Below are positions 11,500 to 25,859 of a DNA stretch of 64,000 nucleotides, piece by piece; position 1 is the stretch's first letter, and each line of letters starts with the position of its first letter. Both the position numbers and the translations under genes were made by a program. The stretch comes from Dasypus novemcinctus (taxonomy: Eukaryota; Chordata; Mammalia; Cingulata; Dasypodidae). Where the stretch lies: the NCBI RefSeq assembly GCF_030445035.2, contig NC_080677.1, forward strand, positions 105,955,513 to 106,019,512. Direction: 5' to 3'. Below the pieces are notes generated by a model. The model was not told the DNA's origin, did not search any database, and saw nothing but the letters and a program-made list of their open reading frames with translations.

Positions 11500-11940
11500 A
11501 TTAATTTCCTTTTGCTGCTATAACAAATGACCACAAACTATTGGCTTAAAAAACACAAATTTTTATCTCATGGTTCTGGAGATCAGAAGTCCTAAATGGG
11601 TATCAGTGGGCTAAAAACAAGATGTCAGCAGGATTGCATTGCTTTTGAGTAATGCAGAATCCATTACTTTTGCCTTTTCCAGTTTCAAGTGGCTGCCTGC
11701 TTTCCTTGGTACATCATTCCAACCTCTTCTCTGACTCTTCTGCCTCCCTCTTTTGCCTATAAGGGCCTTTGTGATTATTTTGGGTCCACCTGGATACTCT
11801 CCAGGATACTTGCTCCATTTCAAGATCATTAACTTAATCATATCAGCAAAGATCCTTTTCCCATGTGAAATAACATACATAGGTTCCAGGGATTAAGATG
11901 TGGATGTATCTGGGAGGCCATTAACCTGCCTACCACAACT
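11500..11940 (-). mobile_element. Solitary LTR, MaLR/MLT1-like
   Basis: On the minus strand it begins TTGTGGTAGGCAGGTTAATG, runs through GGATTAAG-type and AACTTAATCATATCAGC-type words, and ends with a TTATAGCAGCAAAAGGAAAT-type tail. That is the layout of MaLR LTRs. No internal viral region follows. It is an ancient non-coding remnant. Confidence 0.6.
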
Positions 11941-12048
11941 GAGGAGAACTATCTGGCTAGCAGCTGGCAAGTAAGCCAGAAAAGGTGTCCCCACTGGGTC
12001 AAAAGGATGCCTTGGTGTTTTCTGTGAACTATTTGTGGGCAACATAAG

Positions 12049-12101
12049 AAAGAAAGAGAGAGAGAGAGAGAGAGGGAGGGAGGGGGAGAGAGAGAGAGAG
12101 G

Positions 12102-12146
<45 letters not shown>
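12049..12146 (+). repeat. (GA)n purine microsatellite, ~98 bp
   Basis: Nearly pure GA repeats with a few GGGA/GGGGA interruptions at about 12075-12104. The last ~40 bases are uninterrupted. All purines on one strand favours triplex (H-DNA) formation and length variation. Confidence 0.98.
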
Positions 12147-12148
<2 letters not shown>

Positions 12149-12149
12149 T

Positions 12150-12806
12150 TAAAAAAAATTTTTTTTAAACCTGGTTATTCACTACAGATGGTTTGAGAAA
12201 TCCTGACGTAGAAGAGGGTGCATCACTCACAAAAGGGAGCTATACGTAAGAAATCCCCTAAAATTGTCCAAGTAGAGAGAATCAGCTTTAAACACTCACC
12301 AGGCCCACGAAGTTCCAACCAAGAAACTATGCCACCAGTCCAAGAACTTTCCTGGCTCCCTGTCCTTCCTCCCACCCATGCTCCAACCCCAGAGGTTTGG
12401 CAAGCCCAGAGAAGAGTAGGAGCACTAAGCCAGAAAAGGGGAAGAAGACTACCACAGCCTCTTCTTCCACTGCAGCCTTCTCCATGCTGGGGAGGGGAAG
12501 GTGCAACTATAAATCAAGTTAGGACTTTTGAATTTTACAAGGGACTAGACGGTTTAATACTGAATTGAGAATATACTCTTCGTTTAAAATGAATCTTATA
12601 GGATTTTTCAAATTTGTTTGATGTTCCTGAGGTCCTAGCGAAGTTTTCAACCAAGGCCAGGGCAAGAACAAGCCCCACAGAACTGTTTCAAAGAAACCAT
12701 TAGAAACCAGTTATATTAGAGTTCCCTCTCTGAAATCACGATTGTTCAACCTTGTGATTATGTAATTCCTAGAGATAGGAAAAGGCTCAATGTCACCCAT
12801 GTAATG
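12150..12806. other. Intergenic, nothing recognised
   Basis: A 116-codon frame lies at 12218-12568, Pro-rich with no similarity I know and no splice or promoter context. I treat it as chance. Confidence 0.5.
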
Positions 12807-12814
12807 ACTTAAGG

Positions 12815-13017
12815 CAGGGTTTCTCAATTTGGGAATTACTGCAATACTGGACTGGATAATTCTTTGGGAGGGGGGCTGTCTTTGCATTATGGGATGTTTA
12901 GCAGTCTCCCTCATCTCTAGCCCCTAGAAGCCCACCCCAGTCATCGCAAACTACAATGTCTCCAGACATTACCAAATGTCTCCTCGGGGGGAAATTGCCC
13001 CCAGTTGAGAATCACTG
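12815..13017 (-). mobile_element. MER20 (hAT-Charlie non-autonomous DNA transposon)
   Basis: The two ends are CAGGGTTTCTCAATTTGG and CCCAGTTGAGAATCACTG, an imperfect terminal inverted repeat. The body has GGATGTTTAGCAGTCTCCCT and AATGTCTCCAGACATTACCA, both diagnostic of MER20. An 8-bp duplication with one mismatch (ACTTAAGG at 12807-12814, ATTTAAGG at 13018-13025) flanks it. Confidence 0.9.
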
Positions 13018-13059
13018 ATTTAAGGCAGCAATAAATCTCTTCTTCTCACCCAATAATTA

Positions 13060-14300
13060 CCTCAAGATCCAAACCATCTGAAATTCCATCATTCAATTCA
13101 TTTTCCAATCCAGGCAAAATCTTTTAAATTCAAAGTCCTCTGGTCAAGAACACTGATCTGTACCAGCCACTGACTGATACATTAGTGTGAATGCATCATC
13201 AGATTTCCCTCTTTTACAGAACGGCCCAGTATTAATATACTGGTTATCTGGAACCAAGATGAGAGTGAGGCACAAAGAGCTGGGAGAACCCTTTGGTTCC
13301 TTCCATTTCTGAAACACGTCTTGAATCCATCTTCTCCCCAATTCTACTACCAATTCTTTATTTCAAGAACTACATCTCTCACCTGTATTATGACAACAAA
13401 TTTTTATCATGTTCCGCTGCCCCAATTTCAAGGTCCACACACCAAATCTCTACATTGTTCTTGGAATGATCTTTCTAATCATGTCATGCCCTTATACGTA
13501 AGTCTTTAAAGCCTCACCATCACCCAAAGTAAAATATCCAAGCTCTTTAACAAGACTCCCTACCCCCCAAACATATTGAATTATTTCCATTCCCCATGCC
13601 TTTGTCCTTGCCGTTCTTTCTGCTTGGAATATCCTTCTCTTCCATGACCCCTTGTTCACTGGAAAATGCCTACTCAACTTTCAGTCTCAACTCAAGCACT
13701 CAATTCTTTGAAAATCCTTCTCTGATTCACTTAGCAATAGTTAAGTGCTCCTTTTTTCCATGCTCCCAGATAACAGTGAGCATACTTATTCTTGAGTGTT
13801 CAACTTACCTTTTTGTTTTTTAATTATTTTCTTACTAGATTTTTTTTCTCCTCTAGACAGTGAGCTCATTGAGGGTAAAAACCATGGTGTGCTTGTTTTC
13901 TTGAAGAAGGTCAAGAACGTGCTTTATAGGGTTCCATAGGATCAGGCCTCTGTATACCCCTGTAGACTTATACCACCACACTCTCCATCTTGCTTTCAAC
14001 TTTCAAACCACGTCTTCACTCAGTTCTAATCTGTCATGTTCTTTCCCACCTCCGACCTCTAAGGGGTCTTCTCTAATGTTTGCAATGCCCTTTCTCCTCT
14101 TTACCCTTGAATGCTGGCCCTGACAATTCTGCTCATTCTCCACCTCTCAGCTAAACGTTACTTCTTTCAGGAACTTTCCCTGAACTACCAGGCCAAGAAA
14201 GGCCCTCTGTCATATCTTCCATGCCACTTTGTGCTTACTTTTATTTCATAATTATTATAATTTAGTGTGCCTCTCACATCACCATATGCCAGTGTAAGAG
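13060..14300 (+). mobile_element. L2 LINE 3' ends, sense (one or two copies)
   Basis: Words in L2 order include CCTTGCCGTTCTTTCTGCTTGGAATAT-type text, CTCAACTCAAGC, GACAGTGAGCTCATTGAGGG and, in a second run, ACGTTACTTCTTTCAGGAAC and TTTCCCTGAACTACCAGGCC. The restart at about 13960 suggests two fragments. All are non-coding remnants. Confidence 0.7.
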
Positions 14301-14681
14301 ATGTACTATTAATTTTTTAAATAAAATTAAATCTGATTCTGAACTTTCTACTCACTTATGTGGGAAAAAATCAGTCAGTTATGTCTTGGCAAGACTGTTG
14401 AAGTACAGAAGAATCCTGAAGGCTTACATAGTGTGTAAGAACTGGGGTACTCTAGTCTTTGATCCATCATAGTCTATGGTGCCTGCTGAGATATTCATTG
14501 TCCAGTTTGTGATCCATTTCAAGATACAAACCTCTGGTGCTTCATTTCAAGCTTTAGGGTCCCATTCTGCCTGACCCAGGTTCTATCACCCAAGGAGCAG
14601 CCTGCAGCCAGTTTCCCCTGAGATCCCAACACATCCCACATGTCACTGCCCACAGGATTATAGTATTTTCACCTAGCCCTT

Positions 14682-15127
14682 TGTATAGTCAGGGTTCTCC
14701 AGGAAAACAGAATCAATAAGGGATATCTATCAATAGCAAGAGATTCATCAGAGTCTCTCACACAGCTGTGGGGATGCACAAGCCCAGGTTCCACAGGCAG
14801 GCTGCAACCAGGAGCTCCAATGAAAGTCCAATGAAGATTCTTGACAAGTTCTGGGAGATGTTGGCTGTCCAAAGGAGAGCTGTGAAATACTCTCTCAATG
14901 CTGGAATCACTTCCCCTTTTAAGGGATTCAACTGATTGGGTTAAGTGTCGCTCAGTCTCCCTGACTGATGTAATTAAAACCAGCTATCTATGATTTACCA
15001 CTGCAGTAAAGTCAATGGTGACTAAAGTCCATAAATGCCCTTGTATTACACTTAGCCCAGTGCTTGCTTGACAGAACAACTTGGCACAAATACCCAGCCG
15101 AGTTGACACAATAGATTAACCATCACA
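14682..15127 (-). mobile_element. Solitary MLT2-like LTR (ERVL)
   Basis: On the minus strand it runs from TGTGATGGTTAATCTATTGT (starting at 15127) to GTTTTCCTGGAGAACCCTGA and terminal TACA, giving the TG...CA ends of an LTR. The same start and end occur in the plus-strand copy at 39745-40246. No viral coding region is attached. Confidence 0.8.
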
Positions 15128-15934
15128 CCCTCCAAGCATCAATTTCACCTCTGATATTTGCAAGGGCCTGAGCAAGAGTAAAATGGAGGCTTATTAACCA
15201 TATGTCCCAATATTTCAAAATTATAAACAAACTGATAAAATATGTTCTATTGTTATACACTGACAAATACACCTTTATAATTTTCTAAAAGACCACATTC
15301 AAAGTAAGAATTTTTGGATTCCTCACAGTCCTATGCTGGGAACACAGTGGCCTTTCAAGAAATGATCCCTTCCCCATGCCCCTAGCTGCATCCCACGATT
15401 GAGAGGCCTCTCTAGTCAGCAGGAACCATGTTATGTACACACTCCACAAATAGCCACCATGTGGCCTCTCTTTGGGCATAGGGTTGCTCAACCAAAGGCA
15501 CAGTAGAGTGGATCTGAAGAGTTTCTTCAGGTGTGTCTGTTTGGACTGAGAGTTCTGGGTCCCAGGAACCTAAAATGTGGTCTAAAGAAGTGGGCTTATG
15601 TTCCAGGTAGGCAAATTCTCTTGACTTCACAGATTTTTCAACCTGGGAGAGAGGAAGTGACCAAAGAAGGACCAGAGCAGGGCCTTGTAAATCACGAGAC
15701 CCAAAGCAAGAGCTTTTCTTGCCTGGTCTAAGGGCAATACTGAGATCAGACTCTCAGGCATTGCTGGGACTAACTCTTTAGTATACAAGAATAAGAGTCA
15801 CCAGAAAACAAATTTATTCTATAAACAAAATTGGAGAGAGAGTTGTACTATCAGTGTTAACTGAATTTAATACTGATATGTGGAAGCCAAGTTTAGAGTA
15901 CCATTAGGATGCTGCTAAGCTAAGAAATAAAAGC
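15128..15934. other. Intergenic, nothing recognised
   Basis: Mixed-composition sequence left of the DCAF12 retrocopy, without repeats I can name. Short open frames around 15285-15731 have no supporting features. Confidence 0.5.
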
Positions 15935-18023
<2,089 letters not shown>

Positions 18024-18599
18024 AAGTTGTTAAAAAACTATTAACAGACCCTAATTCCATTGTGAAATATTTGAAATACATATTTTAAAGTAAAATTTTC
18101 CTTTAATGCAGAACTTCTCAGGGCTTTTAATGAGATAACGTGGTTTGCGAACCTTCAAATAGGCAAACAAAGTATTTGGTATTTCCCAAAATTGTATGGG
18201 ATGTGTGTGTGTATGTGTGTGTGTGTATGCATGTGTGTGGCACTAGAATTCTGAAAATGCTGTCAATCAAATCAAACAAAATTGTATCAGAATTCTGAGT
18301 GCAAGTGATAGAAACTACTTATAGTTAGTTTAAGGAACAAAGGAATTAAGTGGAAAGGTATCAGGGAATCTTCAGTCCCAATGACTGGGCTTGTAAAGCA
18401 AGCAGGCTGGCCAGTAAAAAAAACAAAAAAACAAACAAACAAAAAAAATGCAACAAAGCAGGAAGAGTCTGGTCCTTATGCTACTGATACTTGGGGGGAA
18501 ATACAACAAAATACTAACAATGCTTTTCTCTAGGTAATAAGAGTTAAGGGAAATTATTTTCCTTATGTATATAACAAAAGTGTTTTTAAAACTACTTTT

Positions 18600-18978
18600 T
18601 GGGAAACGGACTTTGGCCCAGTGGTTAGGGCGTCCGTCTACCACATGGGAGGTCCCCGGTTCAAGCCCCAGGCCTCCTTGACCCGTGTGGAGCTGGCCCA
18701 TGCGCAGTGCTGATGCGCGCAAGGAGTGCCGTGCTACACAGGGGTGTCCCTCGCGTAGGGGAGCCCCACGCGCAAGGAGTGCACCCATAAGGAGAACCGC
18801 CCAGCGCGAAGGAGGGAGCAGCCTGCCCGAGGAATGGCGCCGCCCACACTTCCCGTGCCGCTGACGACAACAGAAGCGGACAGAGAAACAAGACGCAGCA
18901 AAAAAAAAAAAGACACAGAAAACAGACAACCGGGGGAGGGGAGGGGAATTAAATAAAAAATAAATAAATAAATTAAAA
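18600..18978 (+). mobile_element. DAS-type SINE (long GC-rich form)
   Basis: The head GGGAAACGGACTTTGGCCCA is nearly identical to that of the copy at 582-966 and also shares the GACGACAACAGAAGCGGACA word. A 12-bp duplication AAAACTACTTTT lies at 18588-18599 and 18979-18990. These two copies look like one young subfamily. Confidence 0.94.
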
Positions 18979-18990
18979 AAAACTACTTTT

Positions 18991-19880
18991 GATGCATTTC
19001 TGACAGCCGTGGAGCAGTTCCTGTCTGTTGCCAAGATTTCTACTACAGATGCAAGAAAAAGAAGTCCTTGCCCTTTCTGTCTGTCTGGTTGTGGCAGCCA
19101 AGATTGAATGGGGGAATACAGGAAATCCTAAAAGCAGGGAAGGGGAAATAATCTTTGCAGCTCAAATGAACTTAAAAAGAGCAAATAGCCTATTTACTCC
19201 ACAAAAGGAGTTTGAGGTTTGGATTTACGTGAGACGTGTTGGACGACAATGTTCCCTACATTCATGCCTTCTGGTAAACCTTTAACAACTGAAAGGTTAA
19301 AAAAAAACTGGATTAAAAGCAAGCCAGTGGTTCTTCCCTTTGGTCCTGGAATGATCCTGGACTTTGTGTGAACACTGAAAAAATAAAAAAAAAAATAAAT
19401 AAATCTTTTTTTTTAAAAGTATATTAAACATATAAAAGATATTAGGAAATAAAAGAAAATTTAAAGAGTAAAAAAAAACTATTTTTGTCAAGTCTAAAAG
19501 AAAAATTGTTCTAATGCTTAAATTTTGTGACTAAATTCATGCTCACAATATTCAAATCCTTCCTGATTTCATAAACTGTGTGAACTTAATTAGGATCATT
19601 TAAGTTGCATGTAATCTGATGATTTTTTAATGCAATAAAGATTTTTAATTCCCTTTCTTGCTTTTTAATGGGTAACTAGGACATTATATAGAAATCACCA
19701 TTCCAGTAAATTGTTGGCATTAAGAGGACAGTATATCACAACTCTGTTGTAAGTAACAGCATAGACTGGGTGGCACTATTGGGTGGAATCTTTAAAAAGG
19801 AACTCTAGGTAGTGTTTGCATATAACTCCATTTTATAAGATAACTTCACAGGTAATTTTACTTTTTCCAAACAAAATTAG
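18991..19880. other. Intergenic, nothing recognised
   Basis: AT-rich sequence with A-rich runs near 19379-19420. Short frames only. Confidence 0.5.
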
Positions 19881-19899
19881 CTCTTTATTAAAGTAGCAA

Positions 19900-22140
19900 C
19901 ATAAATATTAATAAATTTATTCTTTATTTAAAAGAAAGCAGGTTTAACAATAGCAAAAGCCTCACAATGCTATCCTAAATACACCAGTCAAAAATGAAAT
20001 GAAAACAACAATTACAATCCATTATTCTTAAATAGCAACAATTAAGAGACTACATACCCAGCCTTTTGGGATACAGCCAAAGCTGTACTCAGAGGTAAAT
20101 TTATAGCATTAAACACCCTATTATTAAATAAGAAAGAAATAAAAATAAGTGAACTAATTTTACAAAGATATATTCAGAAACAACAAAATTAATGTAAGAG
20201 TAAAGAAGGAATCAATAAAGATTAAAAATTATATTAATGATGTGGAAACTAGAAAAAAATTAGAATAGATAATATATCTAAGTATTGGTTCTTTAAAAAG
20301 ACTTGCATGTGTAATGTGAGAGAAAAAATGCAACATAAAAAAATTAGGAATGAGAAAGGGGATACAACCACAGACACAGAGAAAAATATTTTTAACTCTT
20401 AGATAATTATATGTAAAACTCTGCTAATAGATTTTTAAATCCTATGAAAATGCATCATTTTCTTTAAAAATATTTTTAAATTAATACTTATGAAGTAGTA
20501 GTTAATCTGTCTAGGCCAAAACCATAGAATAAATTTTTTAAATTTTCAAAGAATTATCTTTTACCCACCCACCCTAAAAAAAGCTTGGGGCCTAAATGGT
20601 TTTTGGGATAGTTCCTCCAAACCTTCAAAAAAATAAGCAATTCCTATATAATGCACTGTTTTACAGCAGGATGGAAAATTCATTTTTTGAAGTTGATAAA
20701 GATAAAATAAAAAATGTTAAACTATAATCCAATCTTGTTCATATATATAAATGCAATAACTCTAAATAAAATATAAGGAAGTTGGATTCAGCATTATAAT
20801 ACTAAAAGAGGAAAGAACTCACCATGATGAAATAGGATGCATCTCATGCTAGAACAATCCAATATTGAGAAATCTATCAATACAAATTATTGTGATAACA
20901 GGTCAAAGCAGTAAAACCATATGATCATCTCTAGTCACCCAGTTACCCAGAATATGTTTAATATAATTTGATAACCCCTTCCAATAAAATGCTTCATATA
21001 CTTGGACCAGGAAATCACTTCTTTAACTTGATAAAGAACTCCGTATCATTCCAACAGCTTACATTAAAAGCTGGTGAAATATTAATGGTTTTCCTAAGAT
21101 GTCAGGAATAAGAGCAAAATTATGGCCATAATTTATTATATTTAAGATATATATGTAAGAGGAAAAATGATCAATAATTACACTTTAAATGATTGTCTAC
21201 TTAGAACAGAATCAACCATCAGAAAGTTCAGAAAAATTACCAATTACAAAAATCAATAGCTTCAGCCTATAAGAAGCAACCAGTTAAAAACATAATGGGA
21301 AAATGATTTCACTCAAATAGCAATAAAAATATTAAATTTCTAAGAATATAATTAACATTATGTAGGATCTTAAAATTACTCAGGAGCATGGGAAATCTTC
21401 TATAACTTTGACATGTACCAAGTTCTTAAACGGGAAACAATATTACAAAGAAGGCAATTCTCCCCTGAATAGCCTATACTGTTAAACCAACTCTAAACAA
21501 AATGCAAATAGAATTTCTTTTGGAAATTACTAAAGCTTATCTGGAAGAATAAATGCACAAATATAACCAAAAATATTTGGAAAAAAGTAATTTTTACCAT
21601 ATTAAAATGTTTATCCTTAGGCAAAACAAGTTACATAATGGCAATAATTAAAATGGTGTGATAAAATAGAGAAGAACTAAAAATAAAAATCTAGAAACCA
21701 CTCCAGGTATATATAAGAATTTAATATTTGATAAATGTAGACTACTCAAAACAGTGGAAAAGGGACTTTTTGATAAGTGATGATGCAACAACTAAATAAA
21801 TATTTAGATGCTTAACCACATCTATATCAAAAATAAATTCCATTTGGAGTAAAGACTTAAGTCTAAAAAAAAATAAAGTAAATGAGGTGAATGTTTGTGT
21901 AATATCGGAGAAGACTGTTGTAAACATATCACCAAAGGTAGAAATTATGAAAGAAAAGACAGATTTCTCTAAATGAAAAATGTATTATTTCTGTATATCA
22001 AAGACATCATGAATTAAATAAGTATATATATGACAAGGGGCAAAATAACTGCAGCATATAGAAAAAACAAATGGATAGTGGTCTTAAAATAAAAAGAGCT
22101 CCTATAAATCAATAAAAGTGAACTTTCAACATAAAAATTA
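19900..22140 (+). mobile_element. Ancient L1 (L1M-like) ORF2 remnant
   Basis: Translated fragments recall ORF2 in order: AVLRGKFIALNTLLLNKK-like text near 20070-20130, TGSLKRLACV-like near 20290, ATPEDVRNKSKIM-like near 21090, then GNYQSLSGRINAQI-like near 21525 and late ORF2 text to about 22120. It is riddled with stops and indels. The text resemblance is approximate and given as inference. Confidence 0.55.
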
Positions 22141-22148
22141 GCAAATGC

Positions 22149-25100
22149 ATTCATTCATTTCTTCAACAGATATTTACTGTGCACCTAATACTGATACGTG
22201 ATAAGTATCATACTAGGGACTAGAAATACAATCTTGAAGAATCAAGATATCCAGACACACTCTCTGCCCTCATACATCTAATATGAGGAAAAGACCAAGA
22301 GTTACATGAATAAAATTACAAACTGAGATAAGGGATGAGAGTAATAATGGAAAGAAATAAAAAACTGGAAAGCAAATGGGAGGAGAGGGGGCAGGACTAT
22401 TTTAAATCAGGTGCTCTGGAAGGCTTTGCTCAAGACTTTGTATTTAAGCTGTTTTCTCAAGACGTGAAGAAGACTGGTTATGGGCAACAGCCTAAGCAGA
22501 CAGACAGGATTTGCTAAGCCCCCAAGATGCAGAACAGAGTTTGGTATATTGGAGGAACCAGTGTAGCTACATCATGGAGGACAGTGACGAGAAAAGCATA
22601 ATATAGGTCATAGTGTGCAGGGCTTGCAAGTCAAGAGAAAGAATTTAGGTGTTATCCTACAAGCCACAATTGACTTGATTTAAGTTACAAGTAAGGTTAT
22701 TGTTACTGCTCTATCAAGAGCATATTGAAACGGGTCAAGAGTGAAAGCAGAGAGACCAGATAGAATTGGCTGCCACAATAGTCAGGTGAGAAAACATTGG
22801 TCAGGACTAAGTGATGGCATTGGAGGTTGAGAGAAGATCAAAGGTATTTGAGGGGATAAAATTGATAGATTGCACTGATCCAGTTGACGTGGGGAAGATG
22901 GCATGAGAAGATTCAGTGATGACTCTCAGGGTTCTGGCTTGAGTAATTGGTAGATGGTGGTGCTATTTATTGTGGTAGGGAAGATGGAGGGGAAACAGGT
23001 TTAGGGGTGTTAATGCTGAATTCTATTTTGGACATGTTAAGTTTGAGATATCTAAGAGTCATCCAAGGGAAGATATTAAGCAGATATGTGAGTCTAGAAC
23101 TTAGTGGAAATCTTTATGTGGAAATCACAAGTTTGAAACTCATTAGCATAAAGATGGTAACTTAAATCATTTGTATAAGATCATACTGGAAGAGAACATT
23201 GAAAGAAGAGAGGGACTGGATGAAGCCCTGAGAAACGCCAACCTTTCAAAGTTCGGCAGAAAGGGATGAAGTATAAAACTGAGGCCTGGTCAGTGAGGCC
23301 GGGGGAAATTCAAGAAAGAATCCAGAGGAGAACATTTAAAGAAGCAGGGAATGCTCAAGGTGAGGAAAGAAAAGTACCCTTTTAGACTGGTAATATGGAA
23401 GTGACTGATGACATTAACAAGGGTACTTCTGGGGGATGGGGATTTGGGGGGAACAGTATTTCACATTGTTGTGGACTGAAGATGAGAAAAATGGAGACAA
23501 CATATGAAAACAGCTCCATAAAGAAATATGATTATGAAAGAGCTAAGAAATTGCCAGTAGATGGAAGTGAATGTGATCACGGGAGAGTTTTTTGGTTAAG
23601 GTAGGGAACATTGGAACATGTTTGCAGAACGATGAAAATTACAGAGAGGGAGACTGATGATGCAGGAAAAAAAAAGGAAGGGGAAAACCTAAGAAGCAAA
23701 ATCCTTGAAAAGGTATGAGGGGGTGGGATCTAGAGCACAAGAGAATGGGCTGGCCTTTGACCCTTCCTTCATTATCACAGATAGGAAGAAGATGGTTACC
23801 AAGGTAACTGAGTTGGTGGATCTTGTGCTGGGAAGATGAGGAACTTTATATGTAATCTCTTCTATTTTCTCAGGGAAATATGAAGTGAAGAGGGCGAAGG
23901 GGATGAGAAAATTTTGATGAGATGAAAAAAACATAAAGAATAGTTTTTGAAGTAGGAAATAGAAACCATGGAAGGAATAATAGCGCCAGTTTGAGGTTTG
24001 AGATAATGAATTAAAAATAAAACTAGTGAGCTGAGTCATGTGATTTTTCTTAAATAAAATCTTCAGTTGTCCCAGTCAAGCCCAAGGAAGGCAGGTGGCA
24101 AGGTTTATCCAGGGTTGGGATTTTGCCAGGAAAGTAGACTAGAAGAAATTGAGGTTCAAGAGTGCTGAGCATACTGTATATCAAGGATAATGATTATAAT
24201 GATGGGTAATAGTATCTAGACTAGACAAGGAAGGAAGCAAATTCAAGTGAGGGGCTGATGGACAGTGAAAAAATGAGGTCAATGAATTAGTTGTCTTAAT
24301 GACACTGAAAAAACATGTCAGTGACCAGAGGACTCAGAAGGATAGAAAGATGGTGATTAAAGAGTGGAAAGTACTAATGTTTAAATCAGGGCTCTCCTAG
24401 AAGCAGACACCAAAACAGCGTTCAATGTGCAAGAGTTTTATTGAGGGAACATCTGTAAAGGATAATGGGATGAAAGCAGTGTGTGTGTGTGGGGGGGGTA
24501 AGCGTCATACAATAATGCAGGACTGATACCTGACAAAGGAGGAAGGAGGGGACATTGGGCAAGAAGAGCCTCAGACTGCATTACAGTGCTAACAAAGTTT
24601 TGATCAAGCTGCTGAGGAGTCTCCAAGTCAAAGTTGCTCATTTAGGAAGGCCCCACATCTCATGTGTCTCACAGGAATGGCCTATCACTAATACCTGGCT
24701 GTGCTCAGGCACTGACTGCGAGAAGCCAGGGGTGGCATGGCCTCAGCACAAATCCAGTGGTGGACCCCGCTGAGGCCACAGTGGGAGTTGTCAGTCAACT
24801 ATGCTACCAAAAGCAGATCTGAGAGGAGCAGTCCCACAGCCACCCCGAAAGGATTCTAGTGATGATGCTGTTTCTAACGATGAAGAAGTCTAGAACTGTG
24901 TGAGCAGACTGATTCAGAAGGGAAGAAATGGTTAGTGTAAATGAAGTTACAGAAAATGAGGGGATTGGATATTGGAGAGTTCATGTTCAATCAGTTGTGC
25001 ATTTCATAACTCCAAGTCATCCCACAGTCATTGGAGATTGTACAGTTATTAAAAGTCTTCTTGCAAGTAGCAGTAGTGACTTGGGAGAGAGGCTCACTAA

Positions 25101-25440
25101 CTTGATGACCGGATTTGAGGTGGGGAAGAAGACTAAAGTACGAGCTAATCTTCAAAGAACAAATTATGAAAGAACCCAACTAGGGAGTCAGTAAGTAACA
25201 AGGAGGAGAAAAAGAGATTGACATTGTCCAGTGGCATGATTTTCAAAGAAGCTGGGGTTTGGGCGGACAGGGTGAGGAAGTACTGTTCTGCGAGTAGCAA
25301 TGACTAGCAAGGAGACCGTCCTCCCCACTACCTGGCTCTAAGGCACATGGTCCTCTTGAAGGGCTTGGTGGGAACGAGTTCTGGGTAAGCCAAGTTCAGT
25401 TAAAGCAAGAGGTGAAAGGACGTCTGAGAATAGCATGAGG
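22149..25440 (-). mobile_element. Long antisense L2 LINE, with an insert at 24386-24840
   Basis: The left end is the reverse complement of the L2 tail (CATTCATTCATTTCTTCAAC, then AGATATTTACTGTGCACCTA). Proceeding right, L2 ORF2 antisense words follow in order: GGCTTGAGTAATTGGTAGAT, TTTTGGACATGTTAAGTTTG, GATGATGCAGGA and GGGATCTAGAGCACAAG. The order is kept over about 1.9 kb (22149-24060), with weaker text to about 25440. Such a length is unusual for L2, which is normally 5'-truncated. Confidence 0.65.
24386..24840 (+). mobile_element. Unassigned interspersed repeat inside the antisense L2
   Basis: It starts TCAGGGCTCTCCTAGAAGCA and soon has GTGCAAGAGTTTTATTGAGG, a text I associate with a dispersed mammalian repeat whose name I am not sure of. 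It includes a GT/G run at 24479-24499. L2-like sequence lies on both sides. Confidence 0.4.
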
Positions 25441-25544
25441 ATACAGGAAGTTCGCTGATGAGGAAGTGGACTTCCGAGCGCTCCGAGGGTTTGGAGGAAC
25501 CAGCAAGGATGTGATGGCTGGAGAAGCCATACCGGGTAAGGTGC

Positions 25545-25820
25545 TTGAGGTACACCAAGCTGTGCGGAGTGATGGCGAAATCCGCCGGGCGGCGGCGCTC
25601 ACTGGCGGGCGGGTTTCCCGAGGCCCCGGGCCGCGTGCTGACGCTCCCGGGCGGCCCCGCCGCGGAGCTTGGCGCGGCAGCTGGCGGCGGCCTGGCGCGT
25701 GGTGACGGCCCCCGCGGGCGGGCAGCGACTCCCCGGGGCGGCCGGGCGCAGGGCGGCGGCGCTGCGGCACGACGGCTTCCCGAGGCTTCGTCCCGCACGG
25801 GCGGCAGCGGTCCCGATGGA
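25545..25820. promoter_or_regulatory. Orphan CpG island
   Basis: By eye there are about 46 CpG dinucleotides in the 260 bases 25561-25820, with very high G+C and several GGCGGG/CCGCCC-like words. The sequence on both sides is AT-rich and CpG-poor. Frames on both strands stay open through it, as expected for GC-rich DNA, but none gives a recognised protein or ends in a splice site I can support. It may be a promoter of an unannotated transcript or a GC-rich retroposed fragment. Confidence 0.7.
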
Positions 25821-25859
25821 GGAAAGACAAAGACACTTCAGTTAGAAACCAGAAGGAAA

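Noticed and set aside
18372-19034. A 220-codon minus-strand frame
   Set aside because: It runs through the SINE at 18600-18978 and its poly-A tail (giving Phe-rich text) into unique flank. It is a chance reading.
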